Positions 34,893-47,979 of a stretch of 64,000 nucleotides of DNA are shown here, one piece after another (the stretch's first letter is position 1; each line of letters starts with the position of its first letter). The stretch lies in NCBI GenBank assembly GCA_015680905.1, contig CM027379.1, forward strand, positions 96,647,001 through 96,711,000, read 5' to 3'. Made by a program: the position numbers and the translations under genes. A model generated the notes under the pieces. It did no database searches. It was not told the origin of the DNA and was given only the letters and a program-made list of their open reading frames with translations. The stretch is from Coptis chinensis (Eukaryota > Streptophyta > Magnoliopsida > Ranunculales > Ranunculaceae).

Positions 34893-36633
34893 TCAACAAA
34901 CATTTTTCTCTATGTGCATCACATCCAAGTTGTGCCGAAGAAGCAAGTACTCCCAGTAGATGAGGTTAAAGAAAATTGACTTCTTCTTCCAACAAATTCT
35001 AGCACCATCATCACTAACATCTTCCATCCGCTTCCTCTTTAATGGAGTTGACCTTTTTGATTTATTTTTCTTTTTTCTTGGGCTTCTCTTTTTGTATTGG
35101 TTTCCCCCACAAGGTTTTGATTCCATCAACCTTTTCTGCCACTTTCTCACCAGTCAAAGGAATAGGTGCTGATCGAAGCTCTTGCTCACCATTGAATGCT
35201 TTTTTCTGTTTCCGAAAGGGATGATCTTCTGGAAGGTACATTCTATGGGCCATGTATACATTCTTCCTTGAATGTTTTAATCTACACGATTGTGTCTCTT
35301 CACCACATACGGGACAAGCATGATAGCCTTTTACAACACAATCGGATAAATTACCATATGCGGGGAGATCATTAATAGTCCACAACAATACAGCTCTTAA
35401 TGTAAAAGCCTCTTGTCGATAAGCATCATAAGCTTTAACCCTGTATCCCACGGTGTTCTTAAGTCATCAATTAGTGGTGTAAGTAAACATCAATGTCGTT
35501 CTGGGTTGTCGTGGACTGAAATCAACATCGTTAACATAACAAACTTTCTTTTCATGTACAACCAAGGTGGGAGATTGTAAGTGACTAACATTCTGGCCAA
35601 CAACTATACTTGCTGCTCATTGAGCCATGCGGATTGACCCCCATCTGCTGAAAGTGCCAAGCGCCAAATTTCTTGGCTCTTGGCCAAACTCGGCCATTTA
35701 TCATCTACCAACTTCCATGCGGGAGTCATTTGGGTGGCGTAACTTATCATCAACCTCTCTCTTGTCGATGTGCCAAGTCATATGTTTTGATGTCCGTAGA
35801 CGGTGAAACAATTTCTTAAACCTAGGGATAGGTGGAAAATACCCACAGAACTTTTGCGGCACCCCTTATGTTGCTTTCGGTCGGGGTTCTTATTCACTTT
35901 GTATCTTGACTCACCACAAGTAGGGCAATTAGTTTTATTCTCATTATCAGATCCCTTTCTATAAAGCACACAATCATTCGGACGGGCATCTATTTTCTCA
36001 TAGCTCATCCCATACGGACAATGTCTTTTTACCTCTCTCATGCCGGGATAGTAAATTATCATCATCGGGTAGCATATCTCCAATGATTTTCAGCAACCGT
36101 GAAAAGCTTATGTCGGACCACCCACTCCTTGCTTTCTCATTAAACAATGTAACAAAATTGAGATAATTTGGTGAACTTTGGGCAACCTTTGTATAAAGGT
36201 TCCTCAGCCTCTTCAAGAATTTTTGAAACTTTTAGGGATTAGATGAATCTTGGTCACAAGCGATCCGAGCCAATTTTATTGTGCTTGCAGCATCATCTGG
36301 GGGTGTGGTATCATCTGCGAGTGCATCATCACCTAGGGCTTCACTCCCAAAATGGTGATGGGTGGGCCTATCTAAAGGCACACTCGAGGGAGCTTGACCA
36401 GGAGATTTTTCTCCATGCCATATCCATTTGGTATAACTTCCATCAACACCATGGTAAAACAGATGGAACTCAACATCCTTAGCCACAAATTTATTGAGAT
36501 TCCCACATGTTTTGCATGGACATGGCATGGGATTATGTTCACCAAACTTCTTTTTGGCAAACGTCATAAAACTTTCAACCCCTTTCTCGTATGCAGTAGT
36601 AAACCGATTCAACGACATCCAAGACTTCTCCAT
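34893..36633 (-). pseudogene. CACTA TNPD / Tnp2-type transposase
   Basis: Starts MEKSWMSLNRFTTAYEKGVE; the N-terminal module (FGEHNPMPCPCKTCGN..., VEFHLFYHGVDGSYTKWIWH) is the transposase-associated domain. Next come KARSGWSDISFSRLLKIIGD, DARPNDCVLYRKGSDNENK, CPTCGESRYK and, further on, TLRAVLLWTINDLPAYGNLS and HACPVCGEETQSCRLKHSRK, typical of the Transposase_21 (Tnp2) domain. It ends LLRHNLDVMHIEKNVC, where DVMHIEKNV is the family's strongest signature. The pieces lie in different frames (breaks near 36,230, 35,770 and 35,060), so the transposase is not functional. Confidence 0.9.
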
Positions 36634-36699
36634 TTCTGGATAGCACAATAAAATGCTAGAGACAAGAAATAATCAGAAAGACATTGCCTAATTACCTAA

Positions 36700-39600
36700 G
36701 AATTTTCCTAACAATGCCAATATTATGTAAAAAAACACATGTACAACTTATAAAAAATCGGTATATTTAAGCAAATACACAAAACAAAACTGGAAAATAA
36801 TAAAGTCTACTTCAAGATTTGTTTTAAATCATTCCTATTAAAATCTATTCTAATAAGAAAGCGAACTCCCAAAATAACCGTTTTTTTTGTTCAACAAGTT
36901 TGGCTAAAAAATATATCGCAGATCCTATCTTGCAAACTTACTCCGGACAACATTGTTATCGTGAGACATCAAACTGTATGCGATGGTCGAGCAATCATAT
37001 ATTTTTTCTAATGTTTTGTTCCCACACAATGCATGACTCTTTTAATCTCAACGTTAGCACCGGTTTGCGCTGTTGTCTTATTTTGAATTTTGTGGACTCA
37101 AATTTTAAATAACTTCTCCCTCCACAAAAGGTGCATTACTCAATCTTTTTTTCCCATTTTTGTTTAAATTCTTCTCAATCATCAATGTGTTGTCTACGGA
37201 TCTCTGCTTCAGTCATTTTTAGTTTTCTTATAGAATTGGATGCTTCCAATCATCAATATCACTCGTTGTTCGGGCATGTTTGAGATTAAGTGATACTAAT
37301 TTCCGAATTTCAAATTTTATGGGTTTTATTTCTGGGCATCAATAAACGCAGTCTTTCTTAATGTTGGACTCACTAATAAAATGGAGTTTCCATTTTTTTT
37401 TAGTTGTTTTTGGATATCTATGCTTCATTCACCAAATTTATTTGATTGTACTTGCTTCCGGATGTATAGTAGTTAGTTTGTTGTCTTGGTGTCCCTGCTC
37501 TTTTGCTTTTTATTGGTTTCTATCTGTTTGTTTATGAACTAATGTTTATGGTCTTCTGTTCATATTCTTCTTGAATACCTTATGAGCCACCCCACCTTCT
37601 TTTCGAGGCAATAGCTATACATTCACTGAAGATTAGATCTGCATCGCTTTTTGCTTAATGATCATTTTGGTTGCAGGTAGTTTTCTTTTCTTTTGTGCAT
37701 ATCAATTATTTTATAAGATTCTTTGAAGATTCGTATCCGTGTCCAATACGGACACACCTACCCGTGTCAATGTAACCAAGAATTTCAGGTATTAACACCA
37801 TCATTTTCATAATTGCATAGCAACTATTATTTAACATACTTCAAGTTGTGCAAGCCACATTTATGTTTTCTGAATTTTTTCCCCTCGCTAGATTTCATAT
37901 ATGAACAAGTTATGCCAGCCATTTCGGTTTGAGATGAGTGTTGTTTTTCCCAATATTCTTAATCTTTGGTAGTGTTATCCGAATTGAGTATGACGCAAAT
38001 GGTCATTGGATTGATTTGCTAGAAAGGGTGGGAAACTAAATTGGATGGGTTACTAAGCGGATGAGCGATGTCAGATTGGTAACGTGAATATATTGATGGT
38101 TGAAAAAGTTGATGACGATTAGCCTGCAATATCTTGCTCTCTTGATGAGGCTACGCTGAAGTATTTGCTTTCAACGAAAGGTGTTACTTGGTAAATTTGA
38201 TTTGCGGAAAGAAACTCTCCAACTCAAATTTTTTCAACAAGTTCATTTGCTTTCTTGCACCCCATCAATTAAACATACCGGTTGGAATGCATGATTCTCT
38301 CCAAAGATAATGACGTTATTGTGAATATGGGCGCCCCAAGCTAGGTGAAATAGATCTCTTTGGATTGGTCTGTTTTTATTGAAGTCATTGACAAGTAATA
38401 CTTAGTGAAGCAACAAAATCTGCATTATGCATCAAGGCGATATCTGTTGCTACACTTTAAATTTTATTCAAGTATGTCCTTTTCTTATTTATTAATTTAC
38501 TCATTATTTGGTGTTTCTAGGTGTATGATTCTTGCATTGTCATCTAGAAGTGGACACATCATGGGAACTAAGTGCACCATTCGTGGAAGAAAATGGCAAG
38601 AGAGGGACCTAATTAGTCGCTCTTATATATAGCTCAAGCAAAGTTCGGTGATTCAAAATTTCTAGGCGGTGACTTGGTGACCTTGCCTCCTACAGATGAC
38701 TCCCACAAGTAACCTCACACATGTCCATCACAGCAATACAACCAAGAAGCGTGGTCGATCCAAAGCAAAACAACTAAGTAAATGATATTCTAGAAAGTCA
38801 TTACCATGGCCTTGATGGGAATTAGATTATGTAAAGGGTACATTGTCGGTTTGTGACATTTTTTTTAATGGAAACTTGTTCAAAAGTTTGAGTTTAGCCT
38901 AATTGTCGGGATATATACTTATATTTCTTCTGTTACAAGGATGTTATCGCTATTTTGTTTCGCTAAATAAACTTAGTATGACGCGACCTTTTCAAATTTC
39001 AAGTTAACTTTCTATGTTATCACAAAATTGTGAATTGTTAGTACACAATTGGAAGTTGGAAGTATAATATAATCGTTAATCGGGTTGACACCAAAGATTT
39101 AGCCCCCGTTCTTATGCTTTCCCGTAAGATTGCATTACACTTTGTCCCTGATTTGGTAATCGTTTGGTAGACTGTGTGTTGTAACTTCAGTTGGATGTTT
39201 CATGTTAGAGTATGTGTCAAACGAGAAATAAAGTTCCCATCATTCCGCTCTGTCGATTTGTTCTCTTAATAATTGCCCGGCACTTCCGGCTATAACACAA
39301 ACAACACCTACAATTGCGAACATAAATTTCTAAAACATTGGTCTATTTTTCCTAACGTGTTCATTTGTCATTAGGGATAATGCTTCTTTGTGCTTTAATG
39401 ATTATAACTCGTGTCTTTCAATGCATAAATGTTCTCCAAATATTTAAAATTTTGTTTCAAGTATGATAATGCGCCGTGCCATTTTGCTAGTACAAAGAAA
39501 ATGTTTAGAACTGGAAGTAAGGTAGCTTAATGCATCATAGATAAGTTAAGTTTCCAGCAGATTTGGTAACTAGTGTGGTTCTAAGCTAGACAATGGAAAT

Positions 39601-40150
39601 GAAGCTACCTACTTTAAATTTAATTGATGCAAAAACGTAAGCCACACTTTAATTTACATTCTAAACAAACATTTAGTCAAACAACCGAGCATCAAAGTTC
39701 AAAGTTTCATTAACTAATAGATTCACACCCAAAACTATGACTCTAGCAAGAACGAGGAAAAAACACAATATTTACATATTATATTGAAAACTAAAACAAA
39801 CCCCAACCATGTTTAGCAACCGACACGGATGCACAATCGCTAAAGTAAACACAAAGATATTAACAAAAACAAGAACACCGCAAAAAGAGGAAGAAAAATT
39901 ACCCGCGAGGGAAATACACCAAAGCACCGAAAAAGAAAAGAAGGAAAGTCGCAACTTTGGAGAAGAAAGATGTCTACTTTTGAGCGAGAAGTTTCTATTT
40001 TGATGTTTGAAGTATTGTGGGCTCGCGAGAAGAAAGATGTCTTCAATTTCCGTTTTAAGCGGAGACTCAAAACTTTCGGCGTTGTATCCCGCCTATGATT
40101 TTAAGTGATATAACATATTTGAGAGAGGGCTTTAATTTTTAACGAAGTAT
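36700..40150. other. CACTA upstream region, no recognised gene
   Basis: About 3.4 kb between the Tnp2 start and the right subterminal repeats. It contains exon-like snippets (for example after the pyrimidine-rich acceptor near 38,520) but nothing I can assign. CACTA elements often hold captured DNA here, so some of it may be host-derived. Confidence 0.4.
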
Positions 40151-42259
40151 ATATATTAAGTTATGGCTTTAAGTTATTATCATAGCACATGAGTCGGCCC
40201 GATATTAAATATAACAAACTAATTGTATCGGTTTCAATTTTGTGATAAGAAATTGCAAAATTAATATATCGGTTCTGATCGCCCGATATTTGAAATTTGA
40301 AACCGATATTACAAAACTGGAACCGATATCAGATATTTTGGAGGGGATTATTATATCGGTTTTACTTACAACCGATATTAAGAGATTTTATAACCGATAT
40401 AAAATCACTGTTTTTTAGTAGTGTACTCTCGATGACTTGCTCTAAGGTCATGTCCTTAGCCTCTGATACATGGGTAGGCGGATCAGGAGGGATACCAAAG
40501 TATGGTGTGAGCTGTCTGTAACATCTATCCCCTAAATACCACTCCATATCACTCCCACAAGTGAATACCATCCTCCTATGAGAAATGAACAATGCATATC
40601 TACAGTCATTCGCGCCAATGTGCACAGATGTCCTCCAAGGCCTCCAAACAATAGAAGCCTGTGTGCTAAGCTCAATCTGGGTTCGGACAGAAGTTATGTT
40701 ATGACTGATCTCACCGGGTCGAGGCTTTCGACAAGGTCCGTGCCAAGCCCTGAGCCTAGGCCTCTCATCGGTATACTCTGTGAGGATAGGATTTGCAGCA
40801 CGAAAATACTCATAAAACCATACCTCTAAGAGAATGACAAACCCTCCCATCTGGGGACTACTGACAACACCAGTATGTCGAGACGCCCTATCTAAACAAC
40901 GCAACAAATGACAGTATATGGCTCCACCAAAATCAATACCGCCCAACTCATGCAAGTGCTCAAAGTTAGCTAGATATCCCAAATTAATCGTGGAATGACC
41001 AGAAGGAAAAAAGAAGACACCCATCAAATACATACAGAAAGCTCTTACATACTCATCAACATGTGTTTGACCATCATCGAATCAAGTGACAAATAATCTA
41101 TCAAAACTGCAATCTGAATCATTTAGTCAGCGGTGTAATGTATGCAGCCTTGATACCAGAAATCCTAACACCAGCACTGTCATACGACTCCTCGGTCAGA
41201 CAAGGGAAGAAAGTCATCATTTGGGCACAACTCTGGAATTCAGTGCTACATCTCAACGGATTACCTAATCCTATACTCAAACCAGATATCATGCAAAAAT
41301 CTAATGGAGTGAAGCCCAACTCTCTCTGAGGGAAGTGAAAAGTATGTGTACTATCCCACCATCTCTCAACTAAACCATTAATAACTCCCTGAATGTCAGT
41401 CTTATTGTAAGGGATGTCAACTAGATGAGCAAAAGGAGTCGCTAAAATTGCATCTCTAACATGGTCAAGTGCAACCGACTTTCTTAATATCATCATCCTG
41501 CGCCCTAAAGCGCGCGTGGAGTGCACCGAACCCGATACATAACACATCTCTGATGTACGCAAAATGAAACTAAAATTAAAAAAATAAAAATAAAAATATA
41601 CGTATTGTATTGAACTACTAAAATTAACTACTACTACTACTAATTTATGAAATTAAAATACATACATGTTGTTCAAGAACAACTCTTGAGACATGCCTTT
41701 CATGAAACCTCTTAGACAAATGACCTAAGATGGTCGAAATCAATAGCCTCCGCAGGAAATTCAAAATCGACTTGCTGATATTGAAGCAGCAATGGATCGT
41801 CAGCCTCAGCTCCTTGATTTCCAGCTCCGGAAGTGGTTGGTTCATCATCTAGATCACCACTGGGATTATCCCAAATGTATGCACTGTTTTCTTCTTCCTC
41901 ACCGCCACCACTCCATCGTGTTTGGTTATTATAGACGGATTCGTCGTCGGAACTCATTTTTTTCCTACTAACTAGAGTGAATGAGTTGAAAAAAAAATTG
42001 TAAAATGACAAAAGTCCGGACCGTAGCGACATTAAATAAAAACAAAGACGCGACATTAATCTTGGGGCGCCCGATACCAGCTTGTCGTCGCCGCGAAAGT
42101 GACGGGCGCGTACAAGATTAATGTCGCAGGTGGGTCCCCAATAAATTTTGCGACCACGAATTTGCGACCACCTAGAGTTGGTCGAAATTTGCTATCAAAT
42201 TTTGTGGTAGCATTCTTCAAATTTGAAGAGTATGCTACCACCACCTAGAGATGCTCTAA

Positions 42260-42935
42260 CTTTTTACCAAATGCTATTTGCTATATTATTAGAGGGCATA
42301 GTTGTCATTTAACTTTTTATTATTAAATATTAAGATAAGATGATGTTAACTTTTAGCTGAAAGTACACCATTTATCAAATATGTCATTGACCATTATGTG
42401 CAGTAATAGAATTAGTTTTTGTTTTTTGGGTAAGAAAGGCGCTTTATGACAATATAACTAGCTATTATTATTTGGAGTGGCTATCACATTTTGGAGCCTA
42501 AACGCGAAAAGAGTTGGTTTAAGAGGATAGTGGTGGGAGCTCGTTCATTTTTAGAATTTCATACACACTTGTTAAATAGCTAGGAACTATCTGAGAATTT
42601 GGTTGAAGCACTTGGTTCATCTCCAACCATTCCACTTTCTTTCTTTCTTTTTCAAAAAGAATTTGGCTTTAGATTGTTAGCTTTACTCGTTATAATGTAT
42701 TACAGAGCACCTTTCTTATATGAATCAAATAACCTCAATGCATGCAATGGTCCCCTCTAAGTTAGTTTCTCTTTCTTCATATGATGAGAAAGCTTTTGGT
42801 TTAGAACTACGAAGCAGTTTTGGATGATGCAAAATCTTGATAAATCTCTAGTTTGTCTTCTATTTCATTGATGGAGATGTTTATAAACCTCCAACTGTGC
42901 TATGGAAGTTGAAAAACTGACTACAATGTATATAG
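42260..42935. other. eS30 intron remnant between two transposons
   Basis: AT-rich DNA between the Harbinger right TSD and the copia left TSD. There is no ORF or repeat that I can assign; it may be original eS30 intron or older insertion debris. Confidence 0.45.
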
Positions 42936-43551
42936 TGTTGGAATCTCTTGTGTATTTCTAAATACTAGTGTGTGTGTGCAAAGTGGAGGAGATGAACAAA
43001 TAGTATTCTCGCCACTTTAGTGCATAGTAGATAGTCCCACATTGGTTATCCACCACATCGGGTAGGGTTTGGGCCTGGGCTTGGGCTTACTGTTGTGGGT
43101 AGTGGTTTGAGTTTCTGAGTTGCCTTTTTCTTGAGCAGCAAGTTTCAGTGTTCTATTAGGAGTTGGTCTCTCTTTCTCCTAACTTCTATAAATAGGACTG
43201 TGAGTCCATAGAGAAAATAGACTTGATCGAAACTCAACTCGAGAAACGTAAAACTCAAACCAGTCCTTTTCTTCTTCTTCTCTTCTTCCCGGCCGCCGAG
43301 AGAGAGTTATATTCTTTGTTCTAGAGGGTAGTCCGTTCTAGTGCAAAGTCAGGCTGCTGTTAACCATTGAATCCTGTGAGGAAGACGCCACTGTTGCTTT
43401 TTCACCATTGGAATTGGGCGAAATCTTTCCTTAAGGACGCCCTAATCAGCGCCTTTGGTTATTCCCGATTCTTTGGCTGTCCTTGTTTCTTTATTGCTCT
43501 TTGTTCTTTCGTTTCTACTTTAGTTGCTGTGATCATATAACTATTCTAACA
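42936..43551 (+). repeat. 5' LTR of the copia element
   Basis: 616 bp, TG...CA ended. A TATA-like CTATAAATAG lies at about 43,186-43,195 and is shared with the 3' LTR, so it probably drives the element. It differs from the 3' LTR by scattered substitutions and small indels, showing the insertion is not recent. Confidence 0.9.
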
Positions 43552-46500
43552 ATCTTAAGGAAAGAGTTTTGTAGTAGAACAAAGGAGAGTGCTTTAATAC
43601 GACAATCAAAAGATAAGTCTTTTACTTTGAGTTATTGTTTGTGTTATTGGGTTATGACTTTAGAAATTTTCTAATAATTTCGTTTTTGGTAGGGAAACCA
43701 ATTAAAGATTGAATATTTATTGATCTTTTGTGGTTTATCAAACCCTATATGGTTGTAGACTTTTCTCCTACGTTTAAGGGAGTCAAATATGAGATTTCTA
43801 TCAAGAAAAACGTCAAAGTTCGTCTTTTTGACAGCTGCGTCACTTGTTATGGAAACTGCTATAACTTTCAGCTCAGAGTTCGGTTTTGCAATCCGCTTCT
43901 TGTGTTGGATAGCTGATTCAAAGAGCTTTCCAGTGGTATAAGGCTTGATACCCAATTCGTCCTGAGCTGATTTAGAATTACAGTTCTTTTGAACTGTTTT
44001 TCTAGAAGGAGGAAAATATGGTAATCCGGTTTTTCAATCGGTTAGGTATCGTATTCTTTCACTCTTTGCAATTCTTTTGGTTTAATTATATGGTGATATT
44101 CTTGCCTTGAGTTGCATGCTAGTTTTCTTAGGAGGGAAATCCCTAAGCTTAAACTTCTTTAATAACCTAGTCAACAAATTATACGTGTTTATCACTGAGG
44201 AATTAATTAGTTTGACTAGAAGTAGTTTGATATTAATTTTCTTTGTACATATGTAGATGTATGTAGATGGTCTAAGAGAGACCTTAAGATAGTTAATATC
44301 AACCACACTCAAATCTTGGATAGTAATTATAATGTATTCAATACATAATTGCTTACCTTTATTGAGTGAACGTGTTGTTAGGCGATGGTTATAATTGTAT
44401 CTTGTTGTGAAAATACATGTTAGATGAAGTAACTTGTAGCTTATATCCAATATAGCATATGTTAAAGTTGTGTAGCATGCTAGTTTTGGATATTAATCAT
44501 CGTGGATTTACTTTAAACTTGATAATAGTTTATTGGTAAATTTTTCTAGTTGAAGACATTAATGGGTTGAGCCATTAGATGTTGTGGTAGTACTTGAGGT
44601 CTTGTTGATAGGGTATTCTATCTTACTTGAGCTCATGTAAAAAAGAGGGGTGGAGTCCTCGGTTGTTTTACATATTCAGTGGCTAGATTTGCTTAAATAT
44701 CATATTATTTTTTTGTTGAGGAGGGGTACAGTTAAAGTTTACTTTTCCTGAACCTATGATATGATATTTACCATGTTTGGCATGAATGCATTATTTTTTA
44801 ACATTGACATGAAGTTTAACCGTGTCATATATTATTAAGTAATGAGCATCGTTGTCTATGAGAGGAAACAATATGGGAAACAATTAATATCCTCTTAAAC
44901 CTAATTTAGTTAAGGAGATGTAAGGTAATGGTTTGTCTTCTTAGACAATATCCTCCAGTGACTATTTTAAACAAGGAGATGTAACGCTTGTAGATTGTCA
45001 TATTAGGCATTATCCTCCTATGACTATGGATAAATAGCCAAGGTGATGTACAAGTGCGTGGATTGTCTCCCTATGACCGTTGGAATGTTGAATGATGAAA
45101 AGAAGGATGATAATGATATTATCTTGGGTAAAACCCTTTTCATCTAATTCTTCTATTCTTTAAGATTCATTAGAATCTTTTGTGGATTTCCTTTCATATA
45201 GATAACAAGAACATAATATGACTATGTTTAATATGATCCAGAATCATAGACTTGAGTAAAGTATATTCTTGTCATAAGAGTGCATTTTATTGTTGTTGTT
45301 TCTTTTAGTGTTTATAGAGGTATAATGTGTTTTGCATGTAAGTTTGATTAGGTTGAGTAACTATTGAACTGTGGGGGGTGGTGACCCATATGCATAACAC
45401 TGTTTTACCATAGTTTATCTCACAAGATAATTGGAAAGACATTGAACTACAAAGTATGGAAAGATCTTGGGCCTATCCAAAAATGCTTCAAAATGTGGGG
45501 GGTGTCTTGCCAAGGCTATTGTGAATGAATCTAAAAGAAGTCTTTTTGAGACCTAGAATTATCTAGTAGATGTTCATTGGTGAAACTCATAATAGTGATG
45601 TTTGTTTTCAGTTGTCATGAGTGATAACAATTTTGTAGATACCACACTATTATTGAATGTCTTATATGCTAATTTTATTTGAGGTTGTGCTTTTCGAGAA
45701 ATTGGCATAGAGTGGTTGAATGTTCATAATGAACTACATAAGATAATCCCATTATTTCGCACAAGAAATTTGGAAGACTATCAATGAGTATTTCCACCAT
45801 TAACGGTGATGATGTTTATATGTTTCTTAAGGAAGATTCATTAACCTATAAGGAAGTTGTCCGTCATGAGAAGTGTCTTTTTGAAGGATACAACTCCTCT
45901 AAACTGGACTCTTGATTTATTGGGGGATCTATAGGTTGAATTGGATCTTCAAGAGAAAACTAAAACGTGATAGTTGTATTGCAAAATACAATGTTAATAA
46001 TAATAGCCAAGGGGTTTCAATCAGAGACAAAATTTATACTATTTTGAAACCTTGCTCATATAACTAGAATTTCTTCTACAGAATTCTAAAGACTCTAGTT
46101 GAGTAGTTGTGTGGAACTACAATACCAAGTAGTACCAGGTGATGAGCTGAAGGTATACAATTTAGTTAAATCTTTGTATGAGTTGATTCAAGCGCCTATA
46201 AATGGCATGAGCAATTCAACAACATATTAGTGTCATATGGATGTCAAAGTACCGTTGTTGATAAAAAAAAAATGTGTACTTTCTTTAGAGCAAAGCAAGA
46301 CATATGTGTTAATCTCTCTTTGTTTAGATGATTTAATATCATGAGTGCTAGCATTGAGAATGTGTATGAGACAGAGAAATTCCTATTTGAAACACGTCAT
46401 AAACCGTCATTGAAAATGATAGTTTATTATGTTGTTAAACTCATTTCTATAACTGCTATATTCAGTTGTCAAGATATTGACGTTTGAATATGGTTGAAGG

Positions 46501-47979
46501 CCACAGCGTACCTTAAACCAGACCGGCCGGATGGTATAAGGGAATTTTGGGCACTACAGAATTGAATGACTGGTGAATATAGGAATTAAAACTCATGTTG
46601 GTCTCATTATATTGTTATAGCACTTAGTAGAAATATTTTTCATTGAAAAGTATGGGTATTATGATAGTAAGCATGTGTTAACACATTTTGTGGCAAATAT
46701 CCATCTTATGAAAAATAATCTCCTTGTGTTTTCTCATACTAAATATGTCAATATCATTGGTAGCCAATTGTACTTGATGGATAATGTATGTGAGACATGA
46801 CATTGCCTACATTAATGGCATACCGAAATGGTGATAACCCATTGTGTCCTTATAAGGAACTTTGATGTATATTGTCGATTATCCAAGTACTATAGCAGAG
46901 CCATTGATTATGGATGATATTTAGTAGATTTCCATCATTGTTAGAAGGGTAATATGTTATAAAACTGGATCCAATAATGTTTATGTGTTTACCTTTGGTG
47001 GAAATTGAGTGTCTTGGATATCATCCAAGCTAATCGCCTTTAGAAAAGGCATGTGATGATCTTTGAGTGGAGTGGGTTAGCAACCTCTTGGCAAATCTTC
47101 CCATTGGCTCTAAAATGACCTCGATGTGTATATGCTTTGCAACTGTCTCATTGCAATAGCTAAGACATGTTATCTTATGTGCAATGGGAAAAGAATACAT
47201 GTAAGTTGAGATATAACTTAATCAAGCAGCTGCTAGAGATTATGTTAGGTTGGACTTAGTTTGGCCACATGTCTAACCGCACCACTTCTTTGGAGGCAAG
47301 TGGTTATACGTCGAGGGGGATGGGACTTTTTGCCTTAGATAGAGGGCTTATTAATCGACGGCAACCCCACCTATGTGATTGGAGATCCCATGAATTAGGT
47401 TCAAAGGGAAAAACAAGTCACCCTCGCCGCTCCGGTATGCTATTGTCTTTCTTTGAGGCGTCCACCCTATGACTAGATAGCATTATTGTATAATTTGTAT
47501 AACTTGAATAGCAATGAGAAAAGGATGAGTTATTTTACTCTTAATGGAATCCATAGTCCATTATTTTTATGAGATAGTGTATTCTAACCGCTATGTACAC
47601 TTGATGGATATCCACCCACGTGAATGTAGAACTGGGTCGGTTCTTATGAGTATTCGTGCAAATACTCTAGAGCATTCACATAACACAAACAAGTATGGGC
47701 AAAAAGCAACACCGCAGTAACGGGCATATAATGAAAGAGCAATGTGGGTGCATGTCCTCTATTTTACTACAAGGGAATGTTGGTTCAAAGATTTTTAATC
47801 CACCACTTTCACGTATTATAAGACATATTACCCTATGACCGGTTCAAGCCCGTGAAAAAGCACCAGATATCTTATGCATTGTTTTTTCGATTCTCTCGAC
47901 ATTTTCGTTAACCCATTTCTTTTGTAATATCCTATTCCAAAATAGTGGGGGACTATTAGTATTTTGAAATAGTGGGGAT

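Larger units (their letters stand above)
24484..40423. mobile_element. CACTA (En/Spm) DNA transposon, 15.9 kb
   Basis: The left end is CACTACTAAAAAA; the right end is its inverse (TTTTTTAGTAGTG). The 3-bp TSD TAC is at 24481-24483 and 40424-40426. Subterminal regions at 24,500-24,840 and 40,180-40,410 are packed with the 10-bp motif TTATATCGGT in both orientations, typical of TNPA-binding repeats. Its genes run on the minus strand: a TNPD/Tnp2-like transposase (36.6-34.9 kb), DUF4218 and DUF4216 modules (34.7-33.2 kb), and a TNPA/ptta-like protein with a ULP1-like tail (32.7-26.0 kb). All are interrupted. It inserted into the PMD gene of the Harbinger element, so it is younger than that element. 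Confidence 0.94.
23783..41957 (-). pseudogene. Plant mobile domain (PMD) protein gene, split by CACTA
   Basis: On the minus strand the gene starts with ATG at 41,957 (MSSDDESVYNNQTRWSGGG, then an acidic linker). It continues HLSKRFHERHVSRVVLEQH, then after a probable intron CYVSGSVHSTRALGRR, RWWDSTHTFHFPQRELGFT, LDFCMISGLSIGLG, and the second half MYLMGVFFFPSG..., INLGYLANFEHL and GAIYCHLLRCLDRAS. These are the hallmarks of the PMD/aminotransferase-like family (PF10536), nuclear proteins in plants of which MAIN and MAIL1 are known. At VIES the CACTA enters; the frame resumes beyond it as NVHWTWLQASDLVTLQTYEQ..., ending at SSRQRRRM-stop at 23,783. Besides the CACTA there are scattered frameshifts or stops, so this copy is dead. 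It lies inside Harbinger TIRs with its start 300 bp from the right end. Confidence 0.85.
21653..42256. mobile_element. PIF/Harbinger element (carries a CACTA insertion)
   Basis: Exact 16-bp TIRs GAGCATCTCTAGGTGG at both ends, flanked by the 3-bp TSD TAA (21650-21652 and 42257-42259), which is typical of PIF/Harbinger. Similarity between the ends continues inward (CATTCTTCAAATTTGAAGA). The decamer TAATGTCGCG recurs three times near the left end (21824, 21843, 21939) and, allowing one final mismatch, three times near the right end (42025, 42049, 42119). Length is 20,604 bp, or 4,661 bp after subtracting the nested CACTA and its TSD. It contains a + strand DDE transposase and a - strand PMD gene, convergent. 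It sits 14 bp downstream of the eS30 last-intron donor. Confidence 0.93.

Noticed and set aside
37990..38020. RIEYDANGHW-like reading resembling ribosomal protein L2
   Set aside because: Only about ten residues with stops on both sides; too short to support.
38405..38632. 75-codon + strand ORF in the CACTA right part
   Set aside because: No known domain and no flanking homologous exon; possibly captured DNA but not supportable.
44082..44450. 122-codon minus-strand ORF inside the copia element
   Set aside because: Antisense to the element, AT-rich and without a recognisable domain.
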